64,000 nucleotides of DNA from Gammaproteobacteria bacterium. Its GTDB lineage: Bacteria > Pseudomonadota > Gammaproteobacteria > Arenicellales > Poriferihabitantaceae. Shown here in pieces: positions 8,820 through 20,400 of this stretch. Location of the stretch: positions 1 through 64,000 of the forward strand of contig JAUILZ010000001.1 in the NCBI GenBank assembly GCA_030432755.1. Reading direction: 5' to 3'. The notes under the pieces are model-generated. The model saw nothing but the letters and a program-made list of their open reading frames with translations, was not told where the DNA came from and ran no database searches. Every line of letters starts with the position of its first letter. Within the stretch, counting starts at the first letter, position 1. The translations under genes were made by a program, and so were the position numbers.

Positions 8820-9700
8820 GGCCCGGTCCGGACCAGCGCCCGCTGGCCGGCCCGCAGCGCGAGCGCGGAATTGTCGACCACCAGCTTGACCACGATCGTG
8901 CCGCTCTTGGGGTCGACGATGGGCGCGACGTAGTCCACGGTCGCCTGGCGCGTGACCTGGCTCTGGGGGAATTCGACCTGCACGCTGCCGCCGGCTTCGA
9001 AGTGACCGACCTGGTCCACCGGAACATGGACCTCGACGCGCAACCGGTCGATGCGCGAGACGCGTAGTACCCAGGGCTCCTGGGACGTGACAAATTCACC
9101 TTCCTTGAGAATCAGCTCCGTGACCACGCCCGCCGTGGGACTACGCAGGGTGCGGTAGTCCATCCGTTCGCGGATGCGCTCGTATTCCAGCGCTGCGATG
9201 TGTTGCTCCTCGCGCGCGGATTGCAGCGTCGCCGCCGCCACCAGGGCATCCGCCTCGGCGCGCACCACCTCTTCATCGCGCGCGCTGCCGCTGGCCAGGA
9301 GTCCGCGCAGCAGCTCGAGCCGTCGCACCTTGCGATCGTGATCCGCCGACGCTGCCTCGATGGCGCCGGTGGCCTTGCGGCGGGCATCCGCCACCTCCAG
9401 CGAACCCTCGAGCAGGCGGTTATCGAGTTCGGCAAGCACCTCGCCACTTTCCACGGCCTGGCCCTCGGTCACGGCGATACGTGCAATGATGCCGGTCTCG
9501 GGCGCCGCGACGCGGACTTCCTCGTAGGGTTCGGCGAAGCCGTCGATCTCGACCGCAAGGATGGCACCCGGCGCTAGCAGGGTGGCGAGCAGCAGCGCCA
9601 GCCGGGTCGGGCCCCGCCGGACCGGGTCCCGCAGGGACGCGGCCCGGTGAATTACGTCACTGCCCAACCTGTTCCAGCCGGTAGCTGGGAAGACCGTCAT
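8816..9700 (-). CDS. HlyD-family periplasmic adaptor
   Basis: A 294-residue membrane-fusion protein. A hydrophobic stretch (LALLLATLLAPGAILAVEI) acts as signal peptide or anchor, then the first lipoyl half (EVRVAAPETGIIARIAVTEG ), a coiled-coil hairpin of Ala, Glu and Arg residues, the second half (RTLRSPTAGVVTELILKEGE) and a beta-barrel ending TIVVKLVVDNSALALRAGQR. The only ATG (9700) lies 44 bases inside the TolC gene; the alternative would be a rare start codon near the TolC stop, so the start is uncertain. It lies between the outer membrane channel and the GAF-HlyD adaptor, and fits a periplasmic link in a tripartite exporter. Confidence 0.88.
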   Translation of the reverse strand: MTVFPATGWNRLGSDVIHRAASLRDPVRRGPTRLALLLATLLAPGAILAVEIDGFAEPYEEVRVAAPETGIIARIAVTEGQAVESGEVLAELDNRLLEGSLEVADARRKATGAIEAASADHDRKVRRLELLRGLLASGSARDEEVVRAEADALVAAATLQSAREEQHIAALEYERIRERMDYRTLRSPTAGVVTELILKEGEFVTSQEPWVLRVSRIDRLRVEVHVPVDQVGHFEAGGSVQVEFPQSQVTRQATVDYVAPIVDPKSGTIVVKLVVDNSALALRAGQRALVRTGP

Positions 9701-11459
9701 CCGATTCCTGCCGGGTGGGTTCCAGTTGGTAGGTCTGCAACAGGGTGCCCGTGGCGCGGTCCAGGTTGAGCAACGCGATGTTGTAGACGACCTGGCTGGT
9801 AAGGAACTCGTGCTCCGCCAGGGTCAGGCGTTCCAGCGCCGAGAGTAACCGTTCGAGGTAGGATACGCCGCCTTCCGGCACCTCGATGTTTTCCCGCGCG
9901 CGCACGTCCTGCACCTCGGCCTCCGAGGCCAGCATGGCATCGTACTTGGCGTTGAGTTCGCGGTGCGCCGTCTTTACCTCGCGTGTGCTGACCGCAAGTT
10001 CGAGACGGATCGTTTCCAGGGTGGTGCGAAGCTGCTCGTTGACCTGGCGCAGTTCCGCGCGCCGGCGAATATCCCTGGCCTGGGCCACGTTGTTGCCGAG
10101 CGGGTACTCGAACACCAGTCCGGCCACCCAGCTGCCGTCACCATCGTCCCACTGGCTGTCGTAGGCGAAATCCAGGTCGCTGTCCCCCGCGAGGCCGCCG
10201 CGATAGAACTGGACAAAAAAGTTGAGGGTCGGCATCAATTCGTTGCGGGACATCCGCTGGCGTACCGCCGCTGCCTTGATCTGCTTGAAGGACTGGTTGA
10301 TCTCGGGGCGGTTGTCGAGCGCCAGCGACATCGCCATCTCGGTGGACATCCCCAGGCCACCGAGCCGCGGAGGCGTAGTCGGGATCATCTCGAACTGGTC
10401 ATCGAGCCGCAGCGAGGAATCGTTCACCAGGGCGAGGATCCGGGTCTCCGCATTGCGCACGGCGGTTTCGGCGCGCGTCAGCTCGGACTTCCACAGGGAC
10501 AGCTCCGCCCGTGCACGGCTCACCTGGGCGGGAATGACGTCGTGCCCGAGGCGCCCCTCCATCTGTTCCACCACGCCCTCGCCGCGCAGCACCAGCTTGT
10601 GCCGCTGGAGCAGGGTGGCGCGTTCCTGGTATAGCGTCCAGTAGGCCTGGATGACCGACATCAGGTGCGACTCCACCTGGCGCTGGAACTCGTCCATCGC
10701 TACGCTGCCATCGATCCGCGCCACGTCGATGATGCCGCGGTTATAGCCGATGCCAAAGCCGTTCAGCAGTGGCTGGGTCAGGGTGATGGCGATGCGCGTG
10801 TTGGCCTGGTCCTTGGGTTCGAGGTAGATGGAGTTGTTGTCGAGGACGCCCCATTGCTGCGAGAGGTCGAGTTGGGTACCCGTGATAAAGGTCTTGCGAA
10901 TGCCCAGGCGTGTCAGCCACTCGTCCTCGAGGAAGCGATCCGGTCCACCGGTTTTCAGCGTGCTGCCCACGGGCTCGTCGAGATCGGTGAGCTTGCCCTC
11001 GAAGTACATCTCGAAGTCGAAACGTCCGCGCGCCTCGAGTTCGGCTGTTTCGCGGATCACCGGGATGTCGCTAAACACCCGGATCTGCGATGAGTTGCCG
11101 ATAGCGCGCATGACGAGAGACTCCGGCGTTTCGAAGGTGGGATCGGAGTCGACGCTGATGGGTTCCGTGGCGGGCTGTTGCCACCAGGGCACGAAGCCCG
11201 CCGGGACCGGCGTATGTTCGTCGGTTTCGTCCCAGTAGGGCGGTATGTCCTCGCCACTGTCCCTGGCCTGCTGACGGAACAGGTCGCGGAGCCAGCGCGC
11301 CTCGGACAGATCCTCGTCCTCCACCCAGTCGTCGGAACCGAAACGAAGCGCGGAGATCTCGTCGTCCGCGGAATCTTCCGCGAAGGAGACGGGTGTCAGC
11401 AAGAGGGTGCACAGGAGCAGCGCGGTCAGGCGGTAGGCTCCGCGGATGGGGTTTGCCAT
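9657..11459 (-). CDS. TolC-like outer membrane channel protein
   Basis: About 600 residues with a clear signal peptide (GAYRLTALLLCTLLLTPVSF then AEDSADD), an acidic N-terminal extension of about 110 residues rich in Trp and Asp, and then the outer-membrane-efflux-protein fold: long helices with beta-strand motifs (ITLTQPLLNGFGIGYN and, in the second half, VAGLVFEYPLGNNVAQA). The ATG at 11459 follows the giant gene by 16 bases and is preferred to an upstream ATG inside that gene, because only this start places the signal peptide at the N-terminus. The N-terminal extension is longer than in standard TolC and could contact the giant substrate. It is expected to be the outer membrane exit of the export system. 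Confidence 0.9.
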   Translation of the reverse strand: MANPIRGAYRLTALLLCTLLLTPVSFAEDSADDEISALRFGSDDWVEDEDLSEARWLRDLFRQQARDSGEDIPPYWDETDEHTPVPAGFVPWWQQPATEPISVDSDPTFETPESLVMRAIGNSSQIRVFSDIPVIRETAELEARGRFDFEMYFEGKLTDLDEPVGSTLKTGGPDRFLEDEWLTRLGIRKTFITGTQLDLSQQWGVLDNNSIYLEPKDQANTRIAITLTQPLLNGFGIGYNRGIIDVARIDGSVAMDEFQRQVESHLMSVIQAYWTLYQERATLLQRHKLVLRGEGVVEQMEGRLGHDVIPAQVSRARAELSLWKSELTRAETAVRNAETRILALVNDSSLRLDDQFEMIPTTPPRLGGLGMSTEMAMSLALDNRPEINQSFKQIKAAAVRQRMSRNELMPTLNFFVQFYRGGLAGDSDLDFAYDSQWDDGDGSWVAGLVFEYPLGNNVAQARDIRRRAELRQVNEQLRTTLETIRLELAVSTREVKTAHRELNAKYDAMLASEAEVQDVRARENIEVPEGGVSYLERLLSALERLTLAEHEFLTSQVVYNIALLNLDRATGTLLQTYQLEPTRQESDDGLPSYRLEQVGQ

Positions 11460-11475
11460 GTGTCGTGTGTCCGGG

Positions 11476-14400
11476 TTACAGGCTCTGGATCGTGGTGACG
11501 GCGGTGAAAGGATGGGGGCCGGAGCCCGCACGGGAGATCACCGCGATCGGATGTTCCAGGTGATCGATGTCCCAGGCAAGGCGTTCAGAAGTGGTCTGGG
11601 CCGCCTCCTCGACGGTCAACCAGCTGCTGACGTAATCCTCGCCGTTCAGGACGGGGGTGTAGAAGGTGCGCGCCATGCCGATGGCCGGCGCTTCCGCCTG
11701 CTGCATGTTGGGCGTGACCGTGACATGGGCCCGGTAGGGCGTGTCTCCCGGTATGGTACTGGGCAGACTCAGCATCCAGTTGCCGGCAGCATCCGCGACC
11801 ACGATGTGATCGCCGATGAGTTCCCCGCCCTCGCCGAATACCTGGATGCGCACCGTGGCGCCGGCATTGGTCTGGCCGGATGCCATGTAGGGCATTTGCG
11901 GCGCCTCCGGCTGTTCGAAGTAGATTTCCTCGCGCTGGAGATCGAATACATCGTAGCGGTAGTTGTCGGGAAACGGGTCGGGTCCGGGATCGGGGCCCGG
12001 TCCGGGTGGCGTGGGCGGGTCGGGTGGAACCGGTTCGATGAACTCCAGCAGGTTGTCCGATGCCATGGCGCCGTCATGATCGCGTTCAAATTCGCTCTCG
12101 CCGGGAACGGTGTCGCCGGCGGCGACGTTGGCGGTATTGACCACCGAGACGAAGCCCTCGACGACCTGCACGGTATAACGGAACCGGGCGCTTTCTCCCG
12201 GCATCAGCGGGCCGTCGCCGGAATAGCGTACGGTGTTACCGACCAGCGCGAAGCTGAATCCAGAAGCGGTGGACACCGGCGCGACCGTGCCGATGGCGAA
12301 CTTGGTCGGATCCAGCGGATCCTCCACAACCATGTCATATGCCGGACCATCGCCAGTATTGCGCAGCACGAGTTCCACCATCACGGTGGTGCCGCCGGGG
12401 ACCACCTCGACTTCCTGGGTGCCGGAGGCATTGTAGAAAGTCTTGCTGATGTCCAGGTCGGGATCGATGACTTCGATCGTAACGGGATTGGATGTCGAGG
12501 CCGGCTCGAGATCCGTGGGATCGACATCGGCGCTGGCGGTGTTGGTCAGCTCCGTGCCCGACTGGTTCGTATCGACGTCCAGCACCACCGCCTGCAACTC
12601 GATGAAGAAAAACTGGAGCCCCAGAGTGGACCCATTGGCAATGATCTCGCCGAAATTGATCGCGATATCGTTGCCGTCGCCGGCTGCGCCGTTTACATCA
12701 GGAATGAAGTCGCCGTCGGCCAGCGGATTGCCGCCGGTATCGGTGATCGTGCCGGAAAACGGATCGGTATTGATAAAGAAGGGTGGAGGGACCTCGAACA
12801 CGGGGGGGTCGAACACCAGCCTTGCGGTGCCATCGATATACAGCATGCCCTCGGGCAGCAGGTCCACCACTTCCAGCGAGGGAACGGTGCCCTCGGGCAG
12901 GCGCACCCGCAGCGAATAGGTCGCGATCTCGCCGATATTGAGGTCGGGGGTGCCGTCGCCGGGTTCGTCCGGGGTGTCCTCGTTGTCGCTGACGAGAAAA
13001 GCCTTCTGTATCCCGATCCCCGGGACCCTGAGATCGTCCGAGGCGTCGTTGGTGTACTCCCGGTCATAGGCCGGGTCGTCGTCGTTGGGATGCCCCCCTG
13101 GCAGCGAGTCCCCCCGGATGGTGGCGGTGTTGTCCACCGTCTGTCCCGGGGTTACCGCCTGGATCACCGTGACCTGGAACGCCAGGGTGAGCGTCTGCCC
13201 GGCCTCCAGCGTGCCGTTCTCGAACAGTACGGTATTGCCGGTGACGGAGAAGTCAAAACCGTTGAGAGGCCCCACGGCGGTCGCGGTGGCGGGATCGAAG
13301 AAGGTGGTGTCGAGCACGTCTTCCACCGCCACGTCGTAGAGCGTCGCATCCCCGCCGTTGCTGACCTCGAGACGCACCGTGACCACGTTGCCGGCATCGG
13401 TGAGTTCGACCTCGAAGCTGTTGGTCAGGTTGTAGAACGTCTTGGTGATGGCCGCGGTCGGTTCGACGATGTCGGCATCCTCGGCATCGGTAAGGGTCGT
13501 GGCGCCGCCGAAGTCGAACACCGCTTCATTGGTCTTGACCTGGCCCGCGGCATTGGCGCCGTCGTTCAGCACCGCCGCCATGATTTCCACCACGATGCGG
13601 TTGTCATCCTCGTCTGCGACGTCGTCGTCGAGAACCGTCACCGTGCCGAAGTCGAAGCTGACGGAGTTGCCGCCAAACGTGCCCATGCCGCCCACGGGGA
13701 TCGTTGAGCCGCTGATATCACCGCCGATGGAGATCACCGTGGCCGAAATCACCTCCAGGTTGTCGGGCATGGTATCGCTGATGATCACCGGCACGTCGGC
13801 GCCGTTGGGCAGTGTGGCGGTGAGGCGATAGGTGATGATCTCGCCGATGGCGAGGTCCGGATTGGCCGGGTCGTACTCGGCGCTCGTGGTGTCGTCCAGC
13901 GAGGTGCCGGTGATCTCCTTCTCGAAATCCACGGTGCTGAACTCCGCGTCGTCGGTATCCGTGTATTCACGATCGCTGTCGTCGCCGTCGTCACCCTGGT
14001 CGATGAACGGCGAGTCCACCTCCGCCGCCTCGTCCACCGTGCTCCACTCGATGTCGGCGGTGTTGTTCACCACCGTGGCGGCGTCGAGGGCGGCATCGAT
14101 GCTGCCCATGAAGACGATGGTGAGCACCTCTCCCTCGGCGATGTCGACGGGGGTGAGGGTGGTGAACTCCTGGCCTGTGAGGTCGAAATTGCCCGACACG
14201 TCCGCGGCGCCCAGCATCGCGGTGAAGTCGGTGGGGATGAATTCGTCCGGCAGGGTGTCGGTGATGCTGACGTCCTCGGCGTCGGTGGTGCTGTCCGGCT
14301 CGACGTGGGATACGGTGATCGTGTAGGTCATCGCGTCGCCTGGAGCACCGTAGTTGTTGCCGGCGATATCGACGTCCTTGATGACCTCGAGAATCGGCTC

Positions 14401-17400
14401 GACCACGGCGACGGTGGTGTCGGTGGCGGGATCGTCGCCGAGTTCGGGATCGGTGGTCTCGTCGATGGTTTCGAAGCCGCCCGTGCCATCCGGCACGTCG
14501 TAGGCCATGCCGGCGGTGTTCTCCAGTTCGGTCTGGCTGCCGGTGATGCCGACATTGCCGGGCACGTCGAGGACCAGCAGTTCCACCCGGATGACGAACA
14601 CGTTGTTGGTGTCATCGTTGTCGCCGGCGGTGACCACGTCGCCGAGATCGAAGGTCACGTCCTCACCGTCCTGGCCGCCGGTGGCGGGAACCAGTTGCTC
14701 TACCGAGCCATTGAAATCCGCCGCGAGGTAATCGCTGTCCGCCGCCAGGGTCACCAGGTTGGCGCCGAGGAACGCCATACCGTCGGGGACGTCGTCGGTG
14801 AGGACGACATTATTGGTGGTCCCTTCGGGGGCAGTGACCACGAGGTCATAGGAGACGACCTCACCGATGGTGTAGTCGGTGTCCGTCTCGTCGGTCAGGC
14901 GCTTGTCGAACGAGGGCGTCGCAATGGTGATGAGGGCATCGTCCTCGTCGACGTAGATCTCGTTGCCGTGGTCGGCGTCGTCGCCGCGCTCGGAGTCCGT
15001 GTCGCCGGTGATGTCGGGCGACAGGTCCGTGATGTTCTCCCCGTCGAGGGTGCTCCAGGCCAGGCTCGCGGTGTTCGGTATCTCCTCGCCGGCCGCGGTG
15101 GGGGCGTCGAGGAGGGTGCCGGTGACGGTGATCACCAGGGTTTGGCCCAGTTCCAGTGTCACAGGGCCCGTGGTGGTCAGCTCATCTCCGGCGATGGAGA
15201 AACTGCCGCTGACATCCGTCGCCCCGATCATCGCCGTTACCAACGTGGCATCGATCTCCTCGGGGATCGGATCGGTAACCACCACGTCGTAGGCATCGGT
15301 GGTGCTCTCGCCGGTGTGGCTGATGGTCAGGGTGTAACGGATCTCGTCGCCGGCGGTGGCATCTTCCAGGGCGGTGCCATCAGGCAGCTCGTTGACGACC
15401 TTGACGATCTCGAGGATCGGCTCGACCACTTCGACGGTGGTATCGGTGGCGGGATCGTCGCCGAGTTCGGGATCGGTGGTCTCGTCGATGGTTCCGAAGC
15501 CGCCCGCGCCATCCGGCACGTCGTAGGCCATGCCGGCGGTGTTCTCCAGTTCGGTCTGGCTGCCGGTGATGCCGACATTGCCGGGCACGTCGAGGACCAG
15601 CAGTTCCACCCGGATGACGAACTGGTTGTCCGCGGTGCCGGTGCTGCCGGTGGCGACGATGTCGCCCAGGTCCAGGGTGACGTCGGCGCCATCCTGGCCG
15701 GTGGTGGTGGGAACCAGTTGCTCCACCGTGCCATTGAAATCGGTGGCGAGATAATCGCTGTCCGCCGCCAGGGTCACCAGGGTGGCGCCGAGGAACGCCA
15801 TGCCGTCGGGGACGTCGTCGCTCAGGACCACGTTGTTGGTGGTGCCTTCGGGCACGGTGACGACGAGGTCGTACTCCACCGTCTCGCCGATGGTGTAGTC
15901 AGTATCCGTCGCGTCCGTCAGCGCCTTGTCGAATGAGGGCGTGGCGACGATGATGAGGGCATCGTCATCGTCATGGTAGACATCGTCGGCATCCGAGGGA
16001 TCGCCGCGTTCGTCGGGCTGGCCGTCGTTCTCGTGGCCTTCCGGCAGGCTGGACCAGTCCACCGAGGCCAGGTTGGTGATGGTTTCGCCGGCATCGGTGG
16101 GGGCGTCGAGCAGTGCACCGGTGAGTTCGACGGTGATGACCCGGCCGATGTCCATGTCGATGGAATCGCTGGCGGTGTTGCCGCCGACGGCGAACTGCAG
16201 CACGCCGCCGACGATGGCGAAATCAATCGTGCCCAGTGGCGCGCCGCCGTTATCGGCGACCACCACGTTGTTGCCAAAGTTGAAATCCACCCCGGAGAAG
16301 TCGATCTCCGCCGGCAGCATGTCGGCCAGGGTGACGTCGTAGGCCGTCGCGGTGCTCCCGCCCGAGTGCTGGATGGTGATGGCGTAGGTGACCTCGTCGC
16401 CGGCGTCGACGTCTTCCAGCGCCACGCCGTCGGCGAGGCCGCCCACGGTCTTGATGACCTCGAGATCCGGTTCCACCAGGGTGACGTCCTCCGCGCTGAC
16501 CGGGTCAAGCGACTGGTCGCCGGCGTCGTTGCTGTACTCGAACGTGGCGCTGTTGGCCACGGTGTTCCCTGCCGTATTCAGCGTCTCGTCCACCACCACG
16601 GCGCGGTAGCGGATGATGATGGCGTCCAGCCCCTGGGCCGGTTGCGAGGGGAACGGGCCGTTGTCGCCGGCGATGACCAGGTTGCCGAGGTCGAAAGTGA
16701 CGGTCTGGCCGGTGGTGGCATCGCCAGTGGTCACGCCGGTGACGGCGCCGAGTCCGCCGGCCAGGTCGGTGGTGATGTCGGCAAGCGTGCTGGTATGGAC
16801 GGTGACGATGTCGAGGAATTCCAGCCCGGGATCCAGCAAATCGACGATGGTGGCATCATTGACCACGCCCTCGGGCAGGGAAACCTGCACCTCGTAGGTG
16901 ACGATCTCGCCGATGGTGGCATCGGTGGCGGTGTTGGTCGGGTCGGTCACGTCGCTGCCCACCAGTGTCTTGGTGATCGCGGGATCTGGCACCACGATGT
17001 CCTCGGCCAGCGCGCTGTCGGTGTATTCCCGCTCCTGGTCCTCGCCCGCGCCGGGCACGAATCCAGAGTAATCCACCCGCGGCGCATCGCCGTTGATGGC
17101 GTTGTCGATACTGGTCCAGCCGATGTCCACCTCGTTACCGATGATGTCCCCCGGGTTCACGGTGTCGGCCAGGACGCCGGTGACGACGATGGTGAGTTCC
17201 TCGTCCTGCAGCAGGTCGATCTTGCCGGTGGTGGTCAGTACGCCACCGGCCAGGCTGAGCATGCCGCTCACGTCGACCCCACCGCTGATCTCGGCGGAGA
17301 CCAGCGTGAAAGGTTCCACGAGCTGGGTGTCGAATGTGTCGTCGATGGTGACCTCGTAGGCGTCGGCCTCCGAGGTGGGCGCATGGGAGATGGTGAAGGT

Positions 17401-20400
17401 ATAGGTCACCACGTCGCCGGCATCGCCGGGGCCGTCCACTTCCACTTCCTTGACCACGTCGAGGTCGGGCTCGAGCACTTCCACGGTGTCGGCGACGTCG
17501 GGGTCGGTTGTCTGGGTGCCATCGACGGGATCTTCCCAGGTCAGGGTCGCGCTGTTGTTGAGCTGCGTTCCCGCGGTGCCGGCGCCGTTGCCGGTACTGG
17601 CCGGCACGTCGGTAACCATTACGGTGTAGCGGACGGTCAGGGTATTCGGCAGCAGGTTGCCCGTGAAAGGTGTTTCCACGTCGCCTAGTTCGATGGAGAA
17701 CTGGTCAGAACCGGCGCCAGCATTGTGGGTGTAGCTGACCAGCGGTGAATCCGCCGGGTCGTCGATGGGCAGGGAACTGCTCAGCGCGGCGAAGTTCTCC
17801 ACGTTGAGATCCAGGCTAGTGTCGATGGAATCAATGCTCACCAGCACAAGCCCGGGATCCAGTGTATCGTGGAGGACGGAATCGGGGCTGACACCGTCCG
17901 CGAACGTGACGACGATCTCGTAAATCAGGTACTCGCCGATCACCGCCTCACGGCCGCGGTTGATGCCATCGGAATCATTGGGCGGCTGACCCTGCCCGTC
18001 CCCGGTGGCCTCGCCGGCCTCGTCGCCGAAAATCTCGCTGTTGACGATGTACTTGTCGACCAGGTTGGCGTCGATGGTGACAAAAGCACCATCGTTGTGA
18101 TGGTAGTCATTGACCGTGCCACCCGAGGGGGAATCGATCTCGCTGCCGTCGCGTTCCATGTCGGCGTCGTCGACGAATGCGGAGAGGTCGGAATTGCTGG
18201 CGGTATCTCTTGGCAGGCTTGACCACTGCGCTATGGCGCCATTGGGGATCTCGCTGCCCACGATGATGGTATCGATGATATCGACTTCAACGACCACGGT
18301 AATCTCCCGTCCCGGTGGGCCATAGGCCATAACGTCAATGGTGCCGTCAGCATTGACATTGGGGCCGCCGGGGTTGAACGTGATCAGTCCGACGGGGGAG
18401 AGCAGGAAGTCCGCGGTGGTGAGGGCGCCATCGGAATCCTCCACCGCGTGGATCGTTGCCGTGCTGACATCCAGTCCGACCTGCAACAGGTCGGTGAAGC
18501 TTACCGAGTAGGCATCGGTCTGGCTGGTCGAATCGTGGCGCAGTGTGATGCTGAAGTACACGGTATCCCCGGCGTCGGCGATAACGGATTCCGAGGGCTC
18601 GTCGGTCGTGGTGGTCGGATCAAACAGGCTCACGCGCTTGTCCACTTCGAGCACCGGCTCGATGACGAGCACGTTGGGGGCGCTTGCCGGGTCGGTCTGC
18701 TGGACCTCGCCCTCCAGCAACCACTCGGCAGACGCATCGTTATTGAGCCCGGTGCCGGTCTGGTTGCCGGGAACGTTCAGGACAACGGCGGTGTAGGTGA
18801 TGGTGATGTTCTCGGGCGTCGCGTTGTCCGTGTTGTTGTTGGTGACTGTGCCGAGATCGATGGTCAGAGTGTCCTGGCCGCCGGTGTTCGGGGTATAGGT
18901 GACCAATCCGGAGGTGACTGGTCCGTCGGCGGGGTCATCGATGGGAAACAAACCGGTCAGCGCGGTGAAGTTCTCGATGTCCAGGTCGCCGCTGGAACTG
19001 GTGATGTTGTCGATCTGCACCAGCGCCAGCCCCTGGTCCAGCAGGTCTTCCACCATCATGTCGACGCTGGTGGATTCCGGCACGGTGAGAACGATCTCGT
19101 AGGTGACCAGCTCGCCGATCACAGCCTCGTTGGCCTCGTTGGGGCCCTCGTCTATGCTGGTCCCCACCAGGTTTTTCGTCACCGAGGGCGTGAGGATCTC
19201 CACGCTGGCGTCGTCGCTGGGCGGATCGTTGGGATCGACGAAGTTGGCGTCGGGATCGCCGATGTCGACGAACTGGCCGGTGTAGTAGGTGATGGCCGCG
19301 GTGTTGATGTGCGTCGAGCCGGATTCCGCGGTGTTGGCCACCACCAGGTCGTAGGTGATGATGACGATGTCGTTGCCCGGGGTGCCATCGTCTTCTTCGC
19401 CGAGGCGGTCGCCGTCCAGTGGCACGAGGTTGGACTGGATGATCAGGTTGGATCCAGCCAGTTCGGCGGTATAGAAATCCGGCGAGTCGGTCACCCGGTT
19501 GCCGGCGCCGGAATACAGCTTCAGGTTGAGTTCGCTGATGTCCGTCGGCAGAACGAAACCGTCCGGGATGTTGTCCTCCACGCGGATGCCCCAGGCATTG
19601 CCCGCGCCGGTATTGGCCACGGCAATGGCGAAGGTGACGATATCGCCGCCGTCGACACCCGTCAGGTTGGAGTCCATGGGATTGGCCAGGTATTCCGCGG
19701 CGGTGACGATGCCGTCGCCGACGAATGCCAGCGATTCCGCGCTGCCCGGCGCATTGACCTCGAGGTCCGCCAGGTTTTCGGACGGATCCGGATCGAACAC
19801 GCCGTTGTTATTGGTGTCATCGACGGCGATCACGCCCTTGAATATGCTGTTGACGAGATCGGGCTCCGCCACCTGGATCTGCACGGTGTCGTCGTCGCTG
19901 AATGTTTCTCCCTGACTGTTGGCATCCTGCCACTGGGCCTGGTTGGTGATGAACAGGGCATCGGCGAAGGGCTCGTTCTCCACCTCCACGGTGATCAGGA
20001 TATCGATGGTCACCGGGTCGGCGTACGTGCTGTCGAAGGAGCCGAAATCGAAGGCAATGGAGTTGGTGTCCCCGTCGATGGTCACGTCCGGGTCGTGCGG
20101 GTCGGGACCCACGAAAGGCGCGGCGTCCTGGAGCGTGTGCCCGGGTCCGTAGAAGAGCAGGCCGCCGATGATCAGGTCCGTCATCGGGTCGACCGCATCG
20201 CCCGGACCGTTCTGGAACGTGGGCGTGATGGAATCAGCGTCGAACAGCGGCAGCGGCAGGTAGTCCGTGATGACCAGGTCTTCCGTGTCCGCCCGTGGCA
20301 ACGTCAGCGTTAGCTGGTACACCAGCACGTCTCCGGGCGAGATTTCCTGGCCGGTATAGGCCTCCCCGTTGATGTAGGCGATGCCCTTGGCGGAATCCAG

